Below are positions 40,907-45,241 of a stretch of 45,241 nt of DNA, one piece after another. The position numbers were made by a program, and so were the translations under genes. Below the pieces are notes generated by a model. It saw only the letters and a program-made list of their open reading frames with translations. It made no database searches and was not told where the DNA came from. The stretch is taken from assembly GCA_017436325.1 (NCBI GenBank), contig JAFSDI010000016.1:1-45241 (forward strand), written 5' to 3'. Positions within the stretch are counted from its first letter, which is position 1; each line of letters begins with the position of its first letter. This DNA is from Alphaproteobacteria bacterium (GTDB lineage: Bacteria; Pseudomonadota; Alphaproteobacteria; Rs-D84).

Positions 40907-41383
40907 TTAGTCGTGCACATTATCTGCATTTACCGCTTTTGCGCCTGGTGTATTACTGTCACACAGCACCCAGTTGGTATTTGTGCCGGTTAATTGAACA
41001 CTACGAAAGTGGTTCGGCGTATACATCAACAGCAAGACTATAACCACGGTCCAGAACAATATCTTTGTATAAGACCATGGGTTTTTATATGCATCACGTA
41101 TAAATTTGTCTTTCAGCAGATTTTGATATAATGCCCATGCCCACACAGACAACAACAATGTTAACGCAAAGAAGAACGCAATAATAAGTGGTTTTTTCAA
41201 TACCATTATACCATTAGACAGCCCGTCCCAGAAAGGAACAGCCGCAGGGCATACATACAGTGCATTCGCTGCAACTGTTTTTGACAATGCGATTGGTTCA
41301 GTTGGTGCGATTTGGATATTAAACACAGTCATCAACACGATTGCGGTTAGCATCATAATTGCGAACATCATTGTTGGTTTCAT
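40907..41383 (-). CDS. Membrane protein of unknown function
   Basis: The 158-aa product has an N-terminal hydrophobic helix (MMFAIMMLTAIVLMTVF), a loop, and two more membrane helices (PLIIAFFFALTLLLSVWAWALY, ILFWTVVIVLLLMYTP). The last 45 residues (TNWVLCDSNTPGAKAVNADNVHD) are probably outside the membrane. An AAGGA site precedes the ATG. I do not recognise the family. Confidence 0.7.
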   Translation of the reverse strand: MKPTMMFAIMMLTAIVLMTVFNIQIAPTEPIALSKTVAANALYVCPAAVPFWDGLSNGIMVLKKPLIIAFFFALTLLLSVWAWALYQNLLKDKFIRDAYKNPWSYTKILFWTVVIVLLLMYTPNHFRSVQLTGTNTNWVLCDSNTPGAKAVNADNVHD

Positions 41384-41467
41384 TGTATGTCCTTATAGTT
41401 TTATAGAGATTATATCATAAACAACTATATGATTGCAATTTTTGAAAGTTTTATTTAATATTTTGAT

Positions 41468-42313
41468 ATGTTTTTCAATTCAAAGCGCGTTATTGTTGGT
41501 TTAACTACATATTATAATGAAAACCTGATGATATCCTTGTCGGGATTGTCGCGCTTTGGCAAGGGGGCTATTTTAATAATTCACAATGATAATCCTGACA
41601 CAAAGATAACGCGCCGACAAATCAAGGATATGGGGTACAAGGGCAGGTTATACATAATAAATTCTTCACACAATATTGGGTTGTTAAATTCCAGACTGGC
41701 AATAATAGATTTTGTTAAACAGCGCAGAATAGCAGCAGGCTGGTTTATTTTTGTAGATGATGACGATATTCTATTGAATCTGGACATCCCGAAAATAAAG
41801 TCAAACCATTTTGCAATAATACAAAATATGGCGGTAATAAGGACACGATTGCGTGATGTGCTGTGTGCAATGATGCATCCCAAAGATATACAGATAGACA
41901 ACCAGAATATATATATGGTACGTCCGCATATTGGCTTGGCTGGGACATTGGTTCGTACTGTGCATATGATACGGCTGGCTGATGTTTTGCATTTTGCGCA
42001 GACTGGCTTATCAGATGTAATAGAAGGGCTTAACTTTCGTCCCCCAACAGATATGATTATGTGGTCTGCATTGAACATAGTTGCGCATAATGGCGCTTCT
42101 GATAGTACGCCGATATATATGGACACGGTTAATTATATTGCAACGGATTTAGATACTGTATCCCAGAAGTATGGAATGCCGATTTTGCCTGAAAACAATA
42201 TTAATGATAAAATTATGGCGATTATTGCAAAGTGCGACACTGTTATCCATTCTGCTGTGGCAGATATGTCCAAGGATGTGACATTATCCAGTCATCAGAC
42301 AGATTCCGAATAA
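41468..42313 (+). CDS. GT-A-type glycosyltransferase-like protein
   Basis: The 281-aa product resembles family 2 glycosyltransferases: VIVGLTTYYNENLMISLSGL at the N-terminus, INSSHNIGLLNSRLAII, and the acidic metal site WFIFVDDDDILL (about 95-105). The C-terminal half is divergent and may select another substrate. No ribosome binding site is clear before the ATG. It is a single gene between HU/membrane protein and alaS. Confidence 0.65.
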   Translation: MFFNSKRVIVGLTTYYNENLMISLSGLSRFGKGAILIIHNDNPDTKITRRQIKDMGYKGRLYIINSSHNIGLLNSRLAIIDFVKQRRIAAGWFIFVDDDDILLNLDIPKIKSNHFAIIQNMAVIRTRLRDVLCAMMHPKDIQIDNQNIYMVRPHIGLAGTLVRTVHMIRLADVLHFAQTGLSDVIEGLNFRPPTDMIMWSALNIVAHNGASDSTPIYMDTVNYIATDLDTVSQKYGMPILPENNINDKIMAIIAKCDTVIHSAVADMSKDVTLSSHQTDSE

Positions 42314-42403
42314 AAAATCATATTGTGATTAAATATAAAGATTGAAACATCAGGGAAATATTTATACAATACCCCGCGAAAAAATAACACAAGGGAAAAT
42401 ATT

Positions 42404-44482
42404 ATGACATACGATGAAATAAGAAAGATTTTTTTAGATTATTTTAAATCCAAGGGACATCAGATTGTTCCGTCTGCATCTTTGATACCAAACGACCCCA
42501 GTTTATTGTTCACAGTTGCTGGTATGGTTCCGTGGAAAGGTATTTTACAGGGAACAGAACCTGCATTTGCACCGCGTGTTGCAGACGTGCAAAAGTGCAT
42601 TCGTGCTGGTGGCAAGCATAATGATTTAGAAGATGTTGGCTTTGATGGTCGTCATCACACATTTTTTGAAATGCTTGGCAATTGGTCTTTTGGCGATTAT
42701 TTTAAGCAAGAAGCCATAGAGATGTCTTGGGAACTGTTGACCAAGGTTTTGGGGCTGGATCCAGATCGTATTGTTGTTACGACACATTACAGTGATGACG
42801 ATGCCGTAAAAATCTGGAAACAGGTCGCCGGCAAAGACGCAATCTTATTGGGCGACAAAGACAATTGGTGGTCGGCTGGGGAAACGGGGCCATGTGGTCC
42901 GTGTACAGAAATGCACTATGATATGGGTGCTGATTTGCCTGGTGGTTTACCTGGCTCATCAAATGAAGACGGTGGGCGTTTTGTAGAAATCTGGAATGAC
43001 GTATTTATGCAGTATGACAGGGATGCGAACGGCAATCTGTCACCGCTGCCACGTCAAAATGTTGATACAGGGGCGGGGCTGGAACGTTGGGCGGCGGTTT
43101 TGCAGAACAAGCTAGATAATTATGACACGGATTTATTTGTAAATCTGAAACGTGCGGTCACCGATATCACAGGTGTATCAGAAACGGACGAAAACAAGGC
43201 AAGTTTCAAGGTTATCACCGACCATTTACGCAGTGTTGGTTTCGCGATTGCTGATGGTGTACTGCCATCGAACACAGACAGGGGTTATGTAATTCGTCGT
43301 ATTTTGCGTCGTGCTATGCGTCATGGTCAGATTTTGGGACATCGTGGTGCGTTGTTGTCCAGATTATATCCTGCATTGATAACAGAAATGGGTGCAGCAT
43401 ACCCTGAATTGGAACGCGAAAAATCCCGCGTGATAGAGATTTTACAAAATGAAGAAAATTCCTTTGCAGATATGTTACAAAATGGTATGAAATTGCTAGA
43501 AAATGAAATACCAAAACTAAACAATGGTATTTTACCAGGTGATATTGCATTTAAACTGTTTGACACATATGGTTTTCCGTTGGATTTGACCCAAATGATT
43601 TTGCGTGACAAGAACATAGATGTTGATGTTGCAGGCTTTGAAAAATCGATGGCTGAACAAAAGGAACGTTCACGTGCGAATACCAAGGGGACACGTGTAT
43701 TCTGGGAATCCCAGACGGATTTAGCCGACACAGACGACACCACGAAATACGCGCCAATTGATATGGAATCGCGTGTGTTATCTATTTTACGCAACGGTGA
43801 ATTTGTTGAATCTGCCAACGCAGGGGACGAAGTTGAAATTGCGCTGGATAAAACTAATTTCTATGGCACTCAGGGTGGTCAGGTTGGCGACAGTGGTGAA
43901 TTAAAGATTGGGTCGGACACAGTTATGACAGTGGTTGAAGCCGCACGTGTTGATAATATTGTTATTCACAAGGGAACTTTAACTGCGGACATAACAGTTG
44001 GCGATATTGTAAGACCTGTGATTAATGCAAATATGCGCCAACAAACTGCACGCGCACACACTGCGACACATTTATTACAGGCGGCGCTTCGTGCGGTCTT
44101 GAATGAAGATGTTGAACAGCGCGGATCTAAGGTCAGTCCTGATTCTGTTCGTTTTGACTTTTCGTTTGGTCGCCCAATGACCGCCGAAGAAAAACAATCG
44201 GTAGAAGATTTGGTAAATTCCTGGATTACCTCAGATATGCCTGTTTTGCACGAAGAAATGTCAATCAAAGACGCAACTGCACGCGGTGCGATGGCATTGT
44301 TTGGCGAAAAGTATGGCGATACAGTCAAGGTTATAACAGCGGGCGATGTTTCGTGTGAATTGTGCGGTGGTACACACGTTTATCATACTGGCGAAATCTT
44401 AAAGGCCAAAATAAACAAAGAAAAATCCATCAGCAGTGGCATTCGCCGAATAACGATGTCTGTTGGTTCGCTGGCGGAATAA
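42404..44482 (+). CDS. alaS: Alanyl-tRNA synthetase lacking the C-Ala domain
   Basis: The 692-aa product has the class II catalytic domain (FLDYFKSKGHQIVPSASLIP, RADVQKCIRAGGKHNDLE-like region, TGAGLERWAAV), the tRNA-recognition domain and a complete editing domain with HTATHLLQAAL and CELCGGTHV, the zinc ligands for removing Ser and Gly. It stops right after the editing domain (ITMSVGSLAE). Typical bacterial AlaRS is about 870 aa and continues into a dimerising C-Ala/DHHA1 domain, absent here with no frameshift seen after the stop. A good AAGGGA site precedes the ATG. Confidence 0.93.
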   Translation: MTYDEIRKIFLDYFKSKGHQIVPSASLIPNDPSLLFTVAGMVPWKGILQGTEPAFAPRVADVQKCIRAGGKHNDLEDVGFDGRHHTFFEMLGNWSFGDYFKQEAIEMSWELLTKVLGLDPDRIVVTTHYSDDDAVKIWKQVAGKDAILLGDKDNWWSAGETGPCGPCTEMHYDMGADLPGGLPGSSNEDGGRFVEIWNDVFMQYDRDANGNLSPLPRQNVDTGAGLERWAAVLQNKLDNYDTDLFVNLKRAVTDITGVSETDENKASFKVITDHLRSVGFAIADGVLPSNTDRGYVIRRILRRAMRHGQILGHRGALLSRLYPALITEMGAAYPELEREKSRVIEILQNEENSFADMLQNGMKLLENEIPKLNNGILPGDIAFKLFDTYGFPLDLTQMILRDKNIDVDVAGFEKSMAEQKERSRANTKGTRVFWESQTDLADTDDTTKYAPIDMESRVLSILRNGEFVESANAGDEVEIALDKTNFYGTQGGQVGDSGELKIGSDTVMTVVEAARVDNIVIHKGTLTADITVGDIVRPVINANMRQQTARAHTATHLLQAALRAVLNEDVEQRGSKVSPDSVRFDFSFGRPMTAEEKQSVEDLVNSWITSDMPVLHEEMSIKDATARGAMALFGEKYGDTVKVITAGDVSCELCGGTHVYHTGEILKAKINKEKSISSGIRRITMSVGSLAE

Positions 44483-44488
44483 ATAACA

Positions 44489-44520
44489 AATAGCGCAGTA
44501 AACCTGCGCTATTTTTTGTT
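44489..44520 (+). terminator. alaS terminator
   Basis: AATAGCGCAG and CTGCGCTATT form a perfect 10-bp stem around TAAAC, followed by TTTTGTT. Confidence 0.9.
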
Positions 44521-44564
44521 CGCCACCACCCACGCACCCACCCACACCTCGAACTTTTAACTCT

Positions 44565-44964
44565 TTGTCATCCTGTGGCTTGACCACAGGACCCAGGTAA
44601 TAGCCTTATAATAGATTGTTTAAATCATCGTATAAATCACGCCATTGTGGATTATATTTCTCTATCAAATCCTTTTTCCAATTACGTTTCCAATTTTTTA
44701 TGCGTTTTTCATGGCGAATTGCATCATGTACATCTGTAAACCGTTCAAAATAAACTAGCTTATCTACATCATATTTATCGGTAAAACCAGATACTAAATG
44801 ATTTTTATGTTCAAAAATACGTTGTGGTAAATTGCTTGTAAATCCTGTATATAAAGTACCATTTCTGGAACTTGCCATAATATAAACATAATAATATTTT
44901 TGTAAATAAACCATATAAAAAGCATACATAACCTAGGTTCCATGGTCAAGCCATGGAATGACAA
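44565..44964 (-). mobile_element. GIY-YIG gene inside a split palindromic repeat
   Basis: The left half-repeat (44565-44598) and right half-repeat (44931-44964) are the two arms found close together in the empty copies at 188-279, 501-591 and 45114-45205. Here the GIY-YIG gene lies between them. The empty copies keep short pieces of both inner edges (ATAATA on the left, TACATA on the right), as expected for internal deletions of this element. Confidence 0.7.
44606..44929 (-). CDS. GIY-YIG nuclease-like protein
   Basis: The 107-aa product is a stand-alone GIY-YIG domain of the UPF0213/YhbQ kind: YYVYIMASSRNGTLYTGFTSNLPQRIFEHKN, then FTDKYDVDKLVYFERFTDVHDAIRHEKRIKNW. Y-V-Y and Y-T-G replace GIY and YIG, as is normal in this group; the catalytic R (RIFEHK), E (YFE) and a later E/N are present. 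The start may be a few codons inside (MVYLQKYY). Its stop abuts the left half-repeat, so the whole gene is held within the repeat element and may help move it. Confidence 0.8.
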   Translation of the reverse strand: MYAFYMVYLQKYYYVYIMASSRNGTLYTGFTSNLPQRIFEHKNHLVSGFTDKYDVDKLVYFERFTDVHDAIRHEKRIKNWKRNWKKDLIEKYNPQWRDLYDDLNNLL

Positions 44965-45010
44965 TTTTTTTTACAAAAAAATTGTTAAAACAAAGAAAAC
45001 AAAACCACCC

Positions 45011-45241
45011 ACACCCCGAACTTTTAACAAAACTTGCCTGCAACACGAAGTTTTAACGAAGTGTTGTCATCCTGTGGCTTTTTTGGGCCCCGCAAAAATT
45101 GTAAATTAAACCTTTGTCATCCTGTGGCTTGACCACAGGACCCAGGTAGTGCCGATAATAAGGAATACATAACCTAGGTTCCATGGTCAAGCCATGGAAT
45201 GACAATTTTTTTTTACAAAAAAAATTGTTAAATCAAAGAAA
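45011..45241. repeat. Long intergenic direct repeat, right copy
   Basis: It matches 77-311 at the start of the window, including an empty palindromic unit at 45114-45205 with the same 24-nt spacer except for one base. It runs to the window end and may continue. Confidence 0.8.

Overview
The window looks like the chromosome of an AT-rich, probably host- or gut-associated alphaproteobacterium. Housekeeping genes lie at both ends: tatD, holB, a PBP5-type carboxypeptidase, mtaB and rpoZ on the left; tRNA-Glu, tRNA-Asp, HU and alaS on the right. The DUF2924 plus large serine recombinase pair is typical of Alphaproteobacteria. I cannot name the genus from sequence alone.

Layout. 1-620: palindromic intergenic repeats. 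621-5166: housekeeping genes. 5186-5276: an intact tRNA-Ser(GGA). From there to about 30.2 kb the tRNA 3' end (CTCCGCCA) recurs at 5667, 5853, 22699, 22885, 25374 and 30143, each time followed directly by a hairpin terminator. I read this as a tandem stack of integrated cassettes at the tRNA-Ser gene. The largest (about 17 kb, bracketed by 201-bp direct repeats of about 98% identity) carries an operon with seryl-tRNA synthetase-like, MBL hydrolase, AroE-like, TIM-barrel and Gfo/Idh/MocA genes, then a second SerRS, a facing operon (DUF115-like, GT92-like, radical SAM/SPASM, nucleotidyltransferase), a frameshifted serine recombinase with DUF2924, a broken ParB-type gene, an HNH protein and a DUF488/dual-OB pair. 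The next cassette has an ASCH protein and a PIN-GNAT-ASCH-like protein. The next (25374-30150) is a minimal type II-C-like CRISPR locus plus Fic: cas9 of 974 aa, an antisense tracrRNA upstream, and a two-spacer array downstream, without cas1 or cas2.

30.3-39.4 kb: a small ORF, an antibiotic-resistance-type ABC-F gene behind a leader with a 3-codon uORF, a GNAT gene, and a toxin/immunity array. The array has a MuF plus DUF2778 (L,D-transpeptidase-like) toxin, a lysozyme-like/MuF toxin, a transglutaminase-like protein, several lipoprotein or membrane candidate immunity genes, and orphan toxin C-terminal fragments. 39.5-45.2 kb returns to the core genome and ends with a GIY-YIG gene sitting inside the two halves of the same palindromic repeat seen at 1-600.

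Two regulatory themes recur. Several accessory operons have a near-consensus sigma70 promoter followed by one or two intrinsic terminators before the ribosome binding site, suggesting attenuation or antitermination. Extended -10 elements (TGnTATAAT) are common, including inside every CRISPR repeat, so each crRNA probably has its own promoter.
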